A stretch of DNA of 42,915 bases from positions 1 through 42,915 of the forward strand of contig PBZD01000111.1 in the NCBI GenBank assembly GCA_002729875.1, read 5' to 3'. Shown one piece after another: positions 7,530 to 16,991 of this stretch; position 1 is the stretch's first letter, and each line of letters begins with the position of its first letter. The translations under genes and the position numbers were made by a program. A model generated the notes under the pieces. The model saw only the letters and a list, made by a program, of their open reading frames with translations, was not told where the DNA came from and did no database searches. This DNA comes from Chromatiales bacterium (GTDB taxonomy: Bacteria > Pseudomonadota > Gammaproteobacteria > Steroidobacterales > GCA-2729495).

Positions 7530-8339
7530 TTAAGTTCCGATTTTTATCCCGGCTGTCCAGTCTCTGGAATCATCACCGAGCGCGATAAAGAAGGGGTTAA
7601 GAACCTCGGCCTTCGTGTTGTACAAGAGCCTCTGTCCCGACAGGTCGATCACCCGTCCCCCGGCAGCCTCTACAACGGCCTGTGCGGCAGCAGTATCCCA
7701 CTCCGATGTCGGGCCGAGCCGTGGATAGACATCGGCCGCACCTGCTGCGACGAGGCATAGCTTGAGTGAACTGCCCATTGGCACCATGACGTGCGGGCCG
7801 ATCCAATCCAGATAAGCATTGAGTGAATTGCCCCGGTGCGACCTGCTGCCGACAACCCTTATCGGAGTTTCGGCCTTACGGCTTACGCTGATTGGCCTGG
7901 GATCGCCGCCGTTATCGATGATGAATGCGCCACCGCCCTCATAGCCCATGTAATCGCGCTGTGTAACCGGAACATGGACAACGCCCATTACCGGCTCATT
8001 GCCACGTATCAAGGCGATGTTGACGGTAAATTCACCATTGCGTTTGATGAATTCCTTGGTGCCGTCGAGCGGATCTACGAGCCAGAATAGCGGCCAGCCG
8101 GACCTCTCTGCGACATCAATCTCGGCAGATTCTTCCGACCAGACCGGAATATCAGGTGTCAGTTGCAATAATGCGGCAACAATATGTTCATGCGCAGCAC
8201 GATCAGCAGCGGTCAGCGGCGAATCATCTGTCTTGGTTTCAACGGCAAAGTCCGACGCATAGATTTTCAGGATTTCGGTGCCAGCCTGTCGGGCGATGCC
8301 GACCACTGCCTGGGTTAACTGGGGTAATTCCGGGCGCAT
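7530..8339 (-). CDS. cysQ: 3'(2'),5'-bisphosphate nucleotidase CysQ
   Basis: The 269-residue protein of the inositol-monophosphatase superfamily has the metal-binding signatures WSEES (67-71) and DPLDGTKEF (89-97), plus WDTAAAQAVVEAAGG in the C-terminal half. The KTDDSPLTAAD stretch at 36-46 is the CysQ version of the first lid. It hydrolyses 3'-phosphoadenosine 5'-phosphate to AMP, which relieves inhibition in sulfate assimilation. It is divergent from yrfG with 145 bp between them. Confidence 0.93.
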   Translation of the reverse strand: MRPELPQLTQAVVGIARQAGTEILKIYASDFAVETKTDDSPLTAADRAAHEHIVAALLQLTPDIPVWSEESAEIDVAERSGWPLFWLVDPLDGTKEFIKRNGEFTVNIALIRGNEPVMGVVHVPVTQRDYMGYEGGGAFIIDNGGDPRPISVSRKAETPIRVVGSRSHRGNSLNAYLDWIGPHVMVPMGSSLKLCLVAAGAADVYPRLGPTSEWDTAAAQAVVEAAGGRVIDLSGQRLLYNTKAEVLNPFFIALGDDSRDWTAGIKIGT

Positions 8340-8484
8340 ATAATCAAAACTCGGTTGTAGTGTTCACGGGGACGTAGCGTTATTTTACATCGCAGCATAT
8401 CCTGAAAGCGATCAGGCTCGAGCGATTCCTGCGGGGGCGAATTTGATCAGTATACGCTACATTCCTTGGCTGACAGGATGACGC

Positions 8485-9132
8485 ATGGTTGATTGGCGGC
8501 AATTTGAAACAATCCTGCTCGATATGGATGGTACGCTGCTGGATCTCGCCTTCGATAATTATTTCTGGCGGGAATTGGTGCCGCATTGCCACGCGCGGCT
8601 TCGGAAGATCAGCTACGAGCAGGCATCTGCTGATCTTTTCCAGCGTTATGCCAAAGTGCAGGGAAGTCTCGATTGGTATTGCCTGGATTACTGGACAGCC
8701 GAGCTCGGTCTCGATTTAAGTGCATTAAAGGTGGCTAGCAGTCATCGAATCAAGTTTCTGCCTGGCGCGCATGAATTCCTTGTCACGCTGGCAGGCTGGA
8801 ACAAACGCATAATCCTGGTGACGAATGCTCACGGTAACGCACTGAATATTAAGAATGAAGTTGCCGGTCTCGACAGGTATGTCGATGAGTTCGTTTCATC
8901 TCATGAATTGGGATTTGCCAAGGAGCATGCCGAATTCTGGCCATTACTGAATGAACGATTAGGTTTTAATCCGGAGTCGACGCTATTTATCGATGATAGT
9001 GTTCCGGTGCTCGATGCAGCGACTGCCTATGGATTGCGCGGTATCATGGCAGTAGCCGGTCCTGATACGCAATTACCCGATAATGATACCGGCAGCCATG
9101 CAAGTGTTCAGCGCGTTATCCAGTTACTGTAA
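8485..9132 (+). CDS. yrfG: GMP/IMP nucleotidase YrfG (HAD hydrolase)
   Basis: The 215-residue HAD phosphatase has motif I DMDGTLLD at 13-20, motif II VTNAHG near 112-117, a conserved lysine in AKEH and the acidic pair in FIDDSVPVLDAA near 170-181. The YFWRELVPHCHAR segment just after motif I is typical of YrfG. The family dephosphorylates GMP and IMP. The start at 8485 has AGG 8 bp upstream. In many gammaproteobacteria yrfG neighbours nudE; here nudE is absent and cysQ is the divergent neighbour. Confidence 0.88.
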   Translation: MVDWRQFETILLDMDGTLLDLAFDNYFWRELVPHCHARLRKISYEQASADLFQRYAKVQGSLDWYCLDYWTAELGLDLSALKVASSHRIKFLPGAHEFLVTLAGWNKRIILVTNAHGNALNIKNEVAGLDRYVDEFVSSHELGFAKEHAEFWPLLNERLGFNPESTLFIDDSVPVLDAATAYGLRGIMAVAGPDTQLPDNDTGSHASVQRVIQLL

Positions 9133-9155
9133 GGTCGGGCCATTTAAGAATAGTA

Positions 9156-10424
9156 TTATCGGCGTCTGGGCCGCCCGCCTGGCTTGCCTCTGCGAGGCTT
9201 CCCCGCATCTGTGTTGCGGCCGGGCCGGCGTCTTGCCCGCGCAGGGGGTTGTTTGATTTGCGCCAGTTCGTCGCTGACAAATGAGCCGGTCGGAATACGG
9301 TGGCCTATATACTTCTCGATATCCGGTAAGGTAAAAGCAGATGTTTCGCAGGCAAAGCTGATGGCATCTCCGGTTGCCCCTGCACGTGCAGTGCGGCCGA
9401 TTCGGTGTACATAGTCTTCCTGATCCTGTGGCAGATCATAATTGATGACATGACTGACTTCAGGTACGTGCAATCCGCGTGAGGCAACGTCTGTCGCAAT
9501 CAGCACCGACAGATCTCCGGACTGAAAATCTCTAAGCATACGAATACGCTTATTTTGCGGTACATCGCCGGAAATGGCCCGTGCCTGAAACCCGTTGAGT
9601 TGCATCATCCGTTCCAGGTATTCGGCCTGGCGTTTTGTATTCACAAATACCATCGTCCGCTTGGCATCCATATTGCGCAGCAAGGTGATCAGTAACGGTG
9701 CCTTTTCTGCATTGCTCGGGAAATAGACTATTTGTGTAACCTTGTCCACGGTTAACTTGTCAGGTTCGATACGAATCGTTTCCGGTTCGTTCATGTGCTC
9801 ATAAGCCAGTTCAAGAACACGTTGATTCAGGGTTGCAGAAAACATCAGGTTGAGGCGCTTCTCGGCGGGCGGCAAGCGGCGCAGGATATAGCGAATGTCC
9901 TTGATAAAGCCGAGGTCGAACATCCGATCCGCCTCGTCCAGCACAATGACCTGGATATAATTGAGGGTGAATATCCCCTGCTTGTAATAATCGATCAGAC
10001 GGCCCGGGGTGCCGATTAGAATATCTACCCCGGATGCGAGCGCGTTGCGCTGTTTGTCATAATCCGCACCGCCAAAAACAACCTGCATTTTGAAGCCGGT
10101 GCTCTTGCCGAGTACCAGTGCGTCAGCATGAATCTGGATCGCCAGTTCGCGGGTTGGCGCGATCATCAGCGCCCGTGGACTCGAAACCTTCTGGTCGGTT
10201 GGTTGCGGATTGGTCAGCATTGCATTCATCGTTGCCAGTAAAAATGCAGCAGTTTTACCGGTTCCGGTTTGGGCCTGACCCGCAATATCATGGCCCTGTA
10301 GAGCGATGGGTAGCGTTTGAGCCTGAATCGGGGTGCAATACTCAAACCCGGCTAAGCGTACTCCATCTAGCAGGGAATCGGGCAGGTTCAACTCGGTGAA
10401 AGGTGTTTTTTTATCTTTTGTCAT
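9156..10424 (-). CDS. rhlB: ATP-dependent RNA helicase RhlB (DEAD box)
   Basis: The 422-residue DEAD-box helicase has motif I AQTGTGKT (51-58), motif Ia PTREL (90-94), motif II DEAD (163-166), motif III SAT (196-198), and HRIGRTARAG in the second RecA domain. It ends in an arginine-rich tail (PRRGKPGGRPRRR). RhlB unwinds structured RNA for the RNase E degradosome. Being divergent from trxA-rho is the classic rhlB context. ATG 10424 aligns with the usual N-terminus but has no Shine-Dalgarno. An upstream in-frame ATG at 10565 has AAGG 5 bp before it and would add 47 residues, partly encoded by an A/C tract, so the start is uncertain. Confidence 0.93.
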   Translation of the reverse strand: MTKDKKTPFTELNLPDSLLDGVRLAGFEYCTPIQAQTLPIALQGHDIAGQAQTGTGKTAAFLLATMNAMLTNPQPTDQKVSSPRALMIAPTRELAIQIHADALVLGKSTGFKMQVVFGGADYDKQRNALASGVDILIGTPGRLIDYYKQGIFTLNYIQVIVLDEADRMFDLGFIKDIRYILRRLPPAEKRLNLMFSATLNQRVLELAYEHMNEPETIRIEPDKLTVDKVTQIVYFPSNAEKAPLLITLLRNMDAKRTMVFVNTKRQAEYLERMMQLNGFQARAISGDVPQNKRIRMLRDFQSGDLSVLIATDVASRGLHVPEVSHVINYDLPQDQEDYVHRIGRTARAGATGDAISFACETSAFTLPDIEKYIGHRIPTGSFVSDELAQIKQPPARARRRPGRNTDAGKPRRGKPGGRPRRR

Positions 10425-10775
10425 GAAAATTTCAGGTTTTTTTTGGGGTTTTTTGGGGGGAGAGATTATTTCAGAAAGTGATAGTAACGAAAAAAGTTGG
10501 TCAGATACTTGCAAAATTGTGCTCAACGGGTTCAAATTGTAAGAAATCGGTGCAAGATAAATCATTCGCGCCTTAAATCATTACCAGATCACTGTACATT
10601 TTTAGACGAAGGAAGCCGCAAGAATCCTTTCGGATCGCGAATTATTCGGTTACCTACCGGCTGTGACATAGGTGTCATCCCGATAGTTTAAGCTGTTGAC
10701 ACTATTACCGCATCATTCGGTACTCCAGTACAAGTTCATTAACACATCTCTATTTAAACTATACGAAATTTTAAA
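10425..10775. other. 351-bp divergent intergenic region between rhlB and trxA
   Basis: Next to rhlB (10435-10460) the plus strand reads GG-T8-GGGG-T6-GGGGGG, so the rhlB leader RNA carries C6-A6-C4-A8-CC: unstructured, rich in C and poor in G, as Rho-loading sites are. Toward trxA there is TTGACA at 10696-10701 (likely -35) with only a weak -10 about 17-19 bp on, and a TGACA-TAGG-TGTCA inverted repeat near 10667-10680. No tRNA or further gene is seen. Confidence 0.5.
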
Positions 10776-11096
10776 ATGAGCATAGAGCATATTACGAGCG
10801 AAAACTTTGAATCAAAAGTATTGAAATCCCAGGAACTGATTCTGATTGATTTCTGGGCAGAATGGTGCGGTCCATGCAAAACGCTGGCCCCTATTCTGGA
10901 CCAAATTGCGGATGAGTATAAGGGCCGAGTGCAGATTGCGAAACTCGATGTCGAGAAAAGCCAGGATATTGCAATGCAGTTCGGGGTTAGAAGTATTCCA
11001 ACTCTGATTCTGTTCAAGGGTGGCGTTGTCGAGGCGCAGCATGTCGGTATGTTATCAAAAGAGCAGTTGACTAAGCTGCTGGACGAGAAATTGTGA
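10776..11096 (+). CDS. trxA: Thioredoxin 1
   Basis: The 106-residue protein is a complete thioredoxin fold with the active site WCGPCK at 30-35 (Cys31, Cys34), the buried Asp26 and the cis-proline in RSIPTL (73-78). It reduces disulfides in the cytoplasm using thioredoxin reductase. It precedes rho, as in many gammaproteobacteria, but here the two genes overlap: the TGA stop is embedded in the GTG start of rho (GTGA, 11093-11096). Confidence 0.97.
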   Translation: MSIEHITSENFESKVLKSQELILIDFWAEWCGPCKTLAPILDQIADEYKGRVQIAKLDVEKSQDIAMQFGVRSIPTLILFKGGVVEAQHVGMLSKEQLTKLLDEKL

Positions 11097-12526
11097 GGGG
11101 CTACTTGGGTAATTCAGCACGGAGCCGGCCAAAAAATTCCGGTCGAGGTAAAGGAGACGGGCAGCATAAAAAGCGACCGCGCCGTCGTAGACAAGAACAG
11201 GAAGATCATTCCGCATTTACCGCGGATGAGGTCATCTTAAAGAGCGATCTTGAGCAACTTGAGAATTTACTGAATCTCACCGAACTCAAGACCCAGCCGG
11301 TCGCTGATCTCGTGGCTCTGGCCGAGTCCATGGGACTCGAAAATATGCGTCGTTCACGCAAGCAAGACGTTATCTTTGCCGTTTTGCAGGCCCATGCGAA
11401 GTCCGGTGAAGGTATCGTTGGTGAAGGTGTTCTGGAGATTTTACAGGACGGCTTCGGATTTCTGCGCTCGGCTGATGGTTCTTATCTGGCGGGGCCGGAC
11501 GATATTTATGTGTCGCCGAACCAGATCAGGCGTTTCAACCTGCGTACCGGTGATACGGTGCTGGGGCTGATTCGTCCGCCGAAGGAGAGTGAGCGGTATT
11601 TTGCTTTACTCAAAGTGGCGGAGATTAATCTGGATGCGCCCGAGAATGCACGTGGCAAGGTGCTGTTCGAAAATCTGACTCCATTGTTTCCGAATCAACG
11701 GTTACATCTTGAGCAGGGCAACGGCAGCACCGAAGATCTGACTGCCCGGATTATCGACCTGGTAGCGCCAATCGGCAAAGGGCAACGCGGTTTGATTGTG
11801 TCGCCGCCGAAGGCCGGTAAGACGATGGTTTTGCAGAATATTGCAATGTCGATTGCGGCCAACCATCCGGAGTGCTGCCTGATGGTATTGCTCATTGATG
11901 AGCGCCCTGAAGAAGTCACCGAGATGCAGCGCACCGTTCGTGGCGAGGTTGTGGCGAGCACTTTTGACGAACCGGCAAGTCGGCATGTCCAGGTGGCAGA
12001 GATGGTTATCGAGAAGGCGAAGCGACTTGCCGAGCATAAGCTCGATGTTGTTATTCTGCTCGATTCTATCACCAGACTCGCGCGTGCCTACAACACGGTT
12101 GTGCCGTCGTCGGGCAAGGTCCTGACGGGTGGTGTTGATGCGAATGCGTTGCACCGGCCAAAGCGTTTCTTCGGTGCGGCACGTAATATAGAAGAAGGCG
12201 GTAGTCTGACAATTCTCGCCACTGCCCTGATTGATACCGGTTCCAAGATGGATGACGTTATCTACGAGGAGTTCAAAGGCACTGGTAATATGGAAATGCA
12301 CCTTGATCGGCGCATTTCTGAGAAGCGTGTATTTCCGGCCATCAATATCAATCGTTCCGGTACGCGTCGTGAGGAACTCGTCACCAAAGATGATGAACTG
12401 CAGAAAATGTGGGTGTTGAGGAAGGTTCTGCATCCAATGGATGAGCTTGCAGCGATCGAGTTCCTGCTTGGCAAGTTGCAGGAAACCAAGACCAACATTA
12501 AGTTTTTCGATGCGATGAAGCGCTAA
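11093..12526 (+). CDS. rho: Transcription termination factor Rho with an extra N-terminal basic region
   Basis: The core is an unmistakable Rho: [12 protein letters not shown] of the N-terminal helical bundle, the RNA-binding cold-shock-like domain with GFGFLRS, Walker A PPKAGKT near residue 240, LIDERPEEV, and the Q-/R-loop region ending SGTRREEL. Started at GTG 11093 the protein has 477 residues, 59 more than the usual 418-419, and residues 8-38 include HKKRPRRRR. Canonical Rho begins MNLTELK; here the aligned codon 60 is CTG (11270-11272), so no standard start exists at the usual place. GTGA coupling to trxA supports the long form. Rho hexamers terminate transcription at C-rich RNA. Confidence 0.93.
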   Translation: MRGYLGNSARSRPKNSGRGKGDGQHKKRPRRRRQEQEDHSAFTADEVILKSDLEQLENLLNLTELKTQPVADLVALAESMGLENMRRSRKQDVIFAVLQAHAKSGEGIVGEGVLEILQDGFGFLRSADGSYLAGPDDIYVSPNQIRRFNLRTGDTVLGLIRPPKESERYFALLKVAEINLDAPENARGKVLFENLTPLFPNQRLHLEQGNGSTEDLTARIIDLVAPIGKGQRGLIVSPPKAGKTMVLQNIAMSIAANHPECCLMVLLIDERPEEVTEMQRTVRGEVVASTFDEPASRHVQVAEMVIEKAKRLAEHKLDVVILLDSITRLARAYNTVVPSSGKVLTGGVDANALHRPKRFFGAARNIEEGGSLTILATALIDTGSKMDDVIYEEFKGTGNMEMHLDRRISEKRVFPAININRSGTRREELVTKDDELQKMWVLRKVLHPMDELAAIEFLLGKLQETKTNIKFFDAMKR

Positions 12527-12593
12527 GTGCGCTGTTACCTGTATTTTTCTTTCGATTCGTCTGTGAGGGTGGTTTAGCCTAGGGAAAGACTCA

Positions 12594-12624
12594 GAAAAAT
12601 ACCCCTGAAGAATCTTATCAGGGG
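12594..12624 (-). terminator. Rho-independent terminator for the pur operon
   Basis: On the minus strand CCCCTGA (12624-12618) pairs with TCAGGGG (12608-12602) around a 9-nt loop, followed by TATTTTTC. It lies 64 bp past the purD stop and faces it. The stem could also weakly end rho transcription, but the T run is on the purD side only. Confidence 0.7.
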
Positions 12625-12687
12625 AAATAGCTAAATTCGCAGCAAAAGTCACCCCAGCCCAGGGACCTGAATAATCAGATTTTGCCG

Positions 12688-13980
12688 CTAATTGTCTGCA
12701 TGTTCCCTTGCAACTGCCCGGTAGCCGATATCGGTGCGGTAGTAGGCATCGGGCCAGTGAATTTTCTCGACAATCTGATAGGCGGCCTGCTGCGCTTCGG
12801 CCGTTGTGTCACCGAGCGCGACGATGCACAGGACGCGGCCGCCGCTGGTTACGATATTGTCGTCCCGGTCTGTGGTACCGGCATGAAAGATTTTTATCGC
12901 CTCGGCTGGATCGGTCGGCAGTCCCTTGATGCTATCGCCTTTGCGATAGGACGTCGGATAGCCGCCGGCCGCCATGACCACGCCGAGAGAGACGCGTGGA
13001 TCCCAGTCAGTTGTTTGTTGATCAAGTTCACCATCCAGCGCCGCTTCGATCAGATCGACGAAGTCGGACTGCAGGCGGAACAGCACCGGTTGGGTTTCCG
13101 GGTCGCCGAAACGGCAGTTGAATTCGAGGACCTTCGGGGTGCCGTCGGCATCGATCATCAGGCCCGCGTACAGAAAGCCGATGTAAGGCGAACCGTCTTG
13201 TGCCATACCGTCAACGGTCGGGCGCATAACTTCGTTCATCGTGCGTTCGGCGATCTCGGGCGTAATCACCGGGGCCGGTGAATAAGCGCCCATGCCGCCG
13301 GTATTTGGGCCGGTATCGCCATTATCACGTGGCTTGTGATCCTGAGAAGTTGCCAGCGGCAGGATCGTTTTGCCATCGACTATGGCAATGAAACTGGCTT
13401 CTTCGCCGGCGAGATATTCCTCAATTACGACCCGGCTACCGGCCGAGCCAAAAGTATTCTCCTGCAACATGTTGCGCACGGCCGCTACCGCCTCGGCTTC
13501 AGTCTGCGCGACAATAACGCCTTTGCCGGCAGCAAGTCCGTCGGCTTTGATTACGATCGGGGCGCCTTGTGCAGCGATATAGTCAAGTGCGGGCTGGATT
13601 TCGGTGAAGGCCGCGTAGGCACCGGTCGGGATCTTGTGACGAGCCATGAATGCCTTGCTGAATGCTTTGGAGCCTTCGAGGCGTGCGGCTTGCTGACCCG
13701 GTCCGAAACAGCGTAAACCGGCTGCTGTAAAGCGATCGACAATACCGGCGACCAGCGGCGCTTCGGGGCCGACTACGGTCAGGTCGATGGTTTCCCGGGA
13801 TACGAGTTCCAGCAGTGCATCGATATCATCGGCCGAAACAGCTACGTTGCGCATGTTGGGCTCGCGGGCTGTGCCGGCATTGCCTGGTGCGACGATAACT
13901 TCAGTAACTCGTGGTGATTGGGCGATTTTCCACGCCATTGCGTGTTCTCTTCCCCCGCCGCCGATCACCAGGACTTTCAT
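12688..13980 (-). CDS. purD: Phosphoribosylamine-glycine ligase
   Basis: The 430-residue ATP-grasp enzyme of purine synthesis joins glycine to phosphoribosylamine. It begins MKVLVIGGGGREHA, the family N-terminus. GPEAPLVAGI, KADGLAAGKGV and the ATP-grasp metal site EFNCRFGDPETQ are all present at expected places. ATG 13980 is preferred over the in-frame ATG at 13995 because GGAG lies 8 bp upstream and it matches family length. It follows purH by 54 bp in the same direction and is closed by the terminator at 12594-12624. Confidence 0.96.
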   Translation of the reverse strand: MKVLVIGGGGREHAMAWKIAQSPRVTEVIVAPGNAGTAREPNMRNVAVSADDIDALLELVSRETIDLTVVGPEAPLVAGIVDRFTAAGLRCFGPGQQAARLEGSKAFSKAFMARHKIPTGAYAAFTEIQPALDYIAAQGAPIVIKADGLAAGKGVIVAQTEAEAVAAVRNMLQENTFGSAGSRVVIEEYLAGEEASFIAIVDGKTILPLATSQDHKPRDNGDTGPNTGGMGAYSPAPVITPEIAERTMNEVMRPTVDGMAQDGSPYIGFLYAGLMIDADGTPKVLEFNCRFGDPETQPVLFRLQSDFVDLIEAALDGELDQQTTDWDPRVSLGVVMAAGGYPTSYRKGDSIKGLPTDPAEAIKIFHAGTTDRDDNIVTSGGRVLCIVALGDTTAEAQQAAYQIVEKIHWPDAYYRTDIGYRAVAREHADN

Positions 13981-14034
13981 CGTATTGTTCTCCATCAGAA
14001 ATTATTTGCGGGCCTGTCTCCGGCCGCTGTCCGG

Positions 14035-15588
14035 CTAATGGCGGAAGTGACGCACGCCGGTAAACAGCATCGTCATGCCATGCTCATTGGCAGCCGCAAT
14101 CACCTCTTCATCACGCATTGACCCGCCCGGTTGGATGACCACACCAATACCATATTTTGCGGCAATGTCGATACCATCACGGAACGGGAAGAAAGCGTCC
14201 GATGCCATGGCCGCCCCCTGCGTTGACAGGCCGGCTTCATCGGCTTTCCAGGCGGCTATGCGGGCACTCATGACGCGGCTCATTTGCCCGGCGCCGATGC
14301 CGAGAGTAGCGCCGTCCCGACAATAGATAATTGCATTGGATTTGACGAATTGCGCCAGTTGCCAGGCCAGCGTCGCATCGGCCAGTTCCTGATCGGTCGG
14401 TTGGCGTTCGGTGACTATTTGTAATTCGGATGGAGTAAGTTGCACCACGTCCTTATCCTGGACCAGGATGCCGGCTTCAATTTGCTGGATTCGTAAGCCT
14501 GGCGCGGTCCTTGTCAACGGACCAGTGTCGAGAACCCGGATATTCGGTTTATGTGCAAAGGCTTCCAGTGCTTCGGGGGAATAGCCTGGCGCAACAATAA
14601 CTTCGACAAACTGTCGATCGATGATTGTGTTGGCAAGTTTGCCGTCAAACCTGTTATTAACCGCGATAATGCCGCCAAAAGCTGATGTTGGATCAGTTGC
14701 GTATGCCTTTTCATAGGCCTCGCCGATATTTGTGGCGATTCCTACTCCACACGGGTTTGCGTGCTTGACAATGACACAGGCATTGGAAGGTAATTCTTTC
14801 ACGCATTCCAGGGCTGCGTCAGCATCAGCGATATTGTTATAAGAGAGTGGTTTGCCCTGGTGTTGATGTGCTGCAATCAGTGTTCCGGTCGCAGCCTGCG
14901 GCAGGCTGTAAAGTGCAGCTCGCTGATGCGGGTTTTCGCCATAGCGCAGTTCACTGTGTTTGCGCAGCGGCAAAGGAAAGGTTTCTCCAAACTTACGCGG
15001 TTCTTCATTGCCATCAAGATAATTCCAGATCGCAGCATCGTATGCGGCCGTGTGACCAAAAGCTTTCCTGGCCAGACTTTCTCGTGTTGCCGTAGATATC
15101 ACTCCATCAGGAGTGTTCAGTTCTGCAATGATTGCATCGTAATCCTGCGGGTCGACGACGACGGTAACGAAGCGATGATTTTTTGCTGCAGCTCGAATCA
15201 TCGTCGGGCCGCCAATATCAATATTCTCAATCGCATCTTCGCGTGAGCAGTCAGGTTTTGCGATAGTCGCTTCAAAGGGATACAGATTGACTATCAGCAG
15301 GTCGATCGGTTCAATATTGTGAGTCTGCATTGCCGCGGCATCATAATCCCTGCGTCCCAGCAGCCCACCATGGACCTTCGGATGCAGGGTTTTGACGCGC
15401 CCATCCATGATTTCAGGGAACCCGGTGACCTCGCTAACGTCCGTAACGGCAAGATTTGCGGCGCGTAGCACGGCTGCCGTGCCACCGGTCGATAGTATCT
15501 CTATTCCCTTTTCAATCAAGGATTTAGCGATCTTCTCGAGGTCGGTTTTGTCGGCAACGCTGATCAGTGCTCTGGTATACCGGCGCAT
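14035..15588 (-). CDS. purH: Bifunctional AICAR formyltransferase / IMP cyclohydrolase
   Basis: The 517-residue protein catalyses the last two steps of IMP synthesis. The N-terminal IMP cyclohydrolase (MGS-like) part shows SVADKT, LSTGGTA and the highly conserved [15 protein letters not shown] region (61-75). The C-terminal transformylase part shows [15 protein letters not shown] and SDAFFPFRD. It lies 54 bp after fis, before purD, all leftward, as in many gammaproteobacteria. ATG 15588 is at the family position; its Shine-Dalgarno is weak. Confidence 0.97.
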   Translation of the reverse strand: MRRYTRALISVADKTDLEKIAKSLIEKGIEILSTGGTAAVLRAANLAVTDVSEVTGFPEIMDGRVKTLHPKVHGGLLGRRDYDAAAMQTHNIEPIDLLIVNLYPFEATIAKPDCSREDAIENIDIGGPTMIRAAAKNHRFVTVVVDPQDYDAIIAELNTPDGVISTATRESLARKAFGHTAAYDAAIWNYLDGNEEPRKFGETFPLPLRKHSELRYGENPHQRAALYSLPQAATGTLIAAHQHQGKPLSYNNIADADAALECVKELPSNACVIVKHANPCGVGIATNIGEAYEKAYATDPTSAFGGIIAVNNRFDGKLANTIIDRQFVEVIVAPGYSPEALEAFAHKPNIRVLDTGPLTRTAPGLRIQQIEAGILVQDKDVVQLTPSELQIVTERQPTDQELADATLAWQLAQFVKSNAIIYCRDGATLGIGAGQMSRVMSARIAAWKADEAGLSTQGAAMASDAFFPFRDGIDIAAKYGIGVVIQPGGSMRDEEVIAAANEHGMTMLFTGVRHFRH

Positions 15589-15642
15589 GGGAAATATCCG
15601 GGGAGGGTTCTGGGGGTTGAATCAGGACGCCCGTAATCAGGC

Positions 15643-15948
15643 TCAATCCAGCAGGTAGTAAGTTTTGAGTTTCTTGCGCAGAGTGGCGCGATTCATACCA
15701 AGAATTTCCGCCGCACGGCTCTGGTTTCCCTGGGTGTGATCCATGACGGTCTTGAATAAAGGCGCTTCTACCTCGCTAAGTACGAGTCCATACAAATCAA
15801 CTGGTGTATGCCCATTAAGATCCTTGAAGTATCTCTTTAAAGTATCTTCAGTAACATTTCTAAGTGGCCGGTTTCTTGCATTGGTGAGCGACGGATTTGC
15901 AGAAATCGCATTCTTTTTCGCCAAACCTATCTTTGTCGCTGTTGTCAC
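15643..15948 (-). CDS. fis: DNA-binding protein Fis
   Basis: The 101-residue protein has a variable N-terminal region, then the Fis core. The C-terminal helix-turn-helix NQSRAAEILGMNRATLRKKL (near 75-94) is almost identical to the family. Fis bends DNA, regulates stable RNA and other promoters, and helps site-specific recombination. I place the start at GTG 15948, which has GGAG 10 bp upstream; the longer frame to 15966 would need TTG without a ribosome site. It directly follows dusB, the classic dusB-fis operon. Confidence 0.93.
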   Translation of the reverse strand: MTTATKIGLAKKNAISANPSLTNARNRPLRNVTEDTLKRYFKDLNGHTPVDLYGLVLSEVEAPLFKTVMDHTQGNQSRAAEILGMNRATLRKKLKTYYLLD

Positions 15949-15995
15949 GTGTAAGTATCTCCGCAAGCCAAATTCTCTGCCGCTGCCATTTGGTT

Positions 15996-16991
15996 TTAAT
16001 TAAGGCAGCGAAGAAAGAAATTATTTGTTAGTTGCATTTGTTGACTGGAATTGTTTGTTCTTACAAACCTGAATCTAAAGTCTTCAGCTTCCGGAAGATA
16101 TTCGCAGTACCAGCTCAAATGCTTTTTTGCCACCCGGGGACCTGTTTTTTCACCGTAGAAATTATATATGGCATCAAGGTGGGAGCAGATAATATCACGT
16201 CGTGAATCGATAGAGGGCATCGGTAGCAGATCTTTTTGCAAAATAAAATTATTAATTTGTGAGAAGATCCATGGGCGTCCTTGCGCAGCGCGACCGATCA
16301 TTACCCCATCAGCTCCGGTCATGTCGATAACATTTGCAGCATTTTCAGGTGAGGTAATGTCGCCGTTGGCGAATACCGGGATGCTGACAGCAGATTTTAT
16401 TTCACGAATGGTTTCGTATTCTGCATGGCCATTGTAACGACAGGCCCGGGTTCGGCCATGGACGGCCAGCGCGGCCACGCCGATGGATTCAGCGAGCTGC
16501 GCAATGCGAACCCCATTGCGATGGGCAGGGTCCCACCCGGTACGCATCTTCAGCGTTACCGGTACCGGGGCTGCGTCGATAACCGCGGTCAGGATTTGGG
16601 CAACCAGTTTTTCATCCTTGAGTAGTGCCGAGCCGGCCTGTTTCTGACAGACTTTTTTGGCCGGACAGCCCATGTTGATATCAATAATTTGTGCGCCAAG
16701 ATCAATTGCCTCACGAGCTGCTGTAGCCATTTGGGCCGGTTCGCTACCGGCAATCTGCACGGCACGCAGTCCATGTGTGTGCTGAAAGTCGAGCCGGCTT
16801 CCCGGGCGGGCCGTGCGCTCGATGCCGTGGCTGGCCAGTGTCATCTCCGTGGTCGCCAGTGATGCTCCGAACTGCAGGCACAGATTGCGGAATGGCGCAT
16901 CGGTAATGCCGGCCATCGGCGCCAGGACAACCGGTCCGGCCAACCGGTGTGGTCCAATGGCCGGTCCACAGGGTGTGGTGCTGGTTATCAC
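15996..16991 (-). CDS. dusB: tRNA-dihydrouridine synthase B
   Basis: The roughly 331-residue FMN enzyme reduces uridines in tRNA. It carries LAPMAGITDAPFR near the N-terminus, NMGCPAKKVCQKQAGSALL with the catalytic cysteine, LKMRTGWD, HGRTR and the flavin-phosphate site ANGDI with GADGVMIGRAAQG. I prefer GTG 16991, which overlaps the stop of the DUF3426 gene as GTGA; an in-frame GTG at 17018 would add nine residues. It is followed by fis, the usual pairing, so fis is probably transcribed from a promoter upstream of dusB. Confidence 0.94.
   Translation of the reverse strand: MITSTTPCGPAIGPHRLAGPVVLAPMAGITDAPFRNLCLQFGASLATTEMTLASHGIERTARPGSRLDFQHTHGLRAVQIAGSEPAQMATAAREAIDLGAQIIDINMGCPAKKVCQKQAGSALLKDEKLVAQILTAVIDAAPVPVTLKMRTGWDPAHRNGVRIAQLAESIGVAALAVHGRTRACRYNGHAEYETIREIKSAVSIPVFANGDITSPENAANVIDMTGADGVMIGRAAQGRPWIFSQINNFILQKDLLPMPSIDSRRDIICSHLDAIYNFYGEKTGPRVAKKHLSWYCEYLPEAEDFRFRFVRTNNSSQQMQLTNNFFLRCLN

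Noticed and set aside
11702..12652. Long minus-strand frame (316 codons) opposite rho
   Set aside because: Complete antisense shadow of rho; no motif and no ribosome site.
13725..13740. TGTAA-N5-TCGACA in purD
   Set aside because: One base short of the 17-bp element and inside a coding region, with no promoter near.
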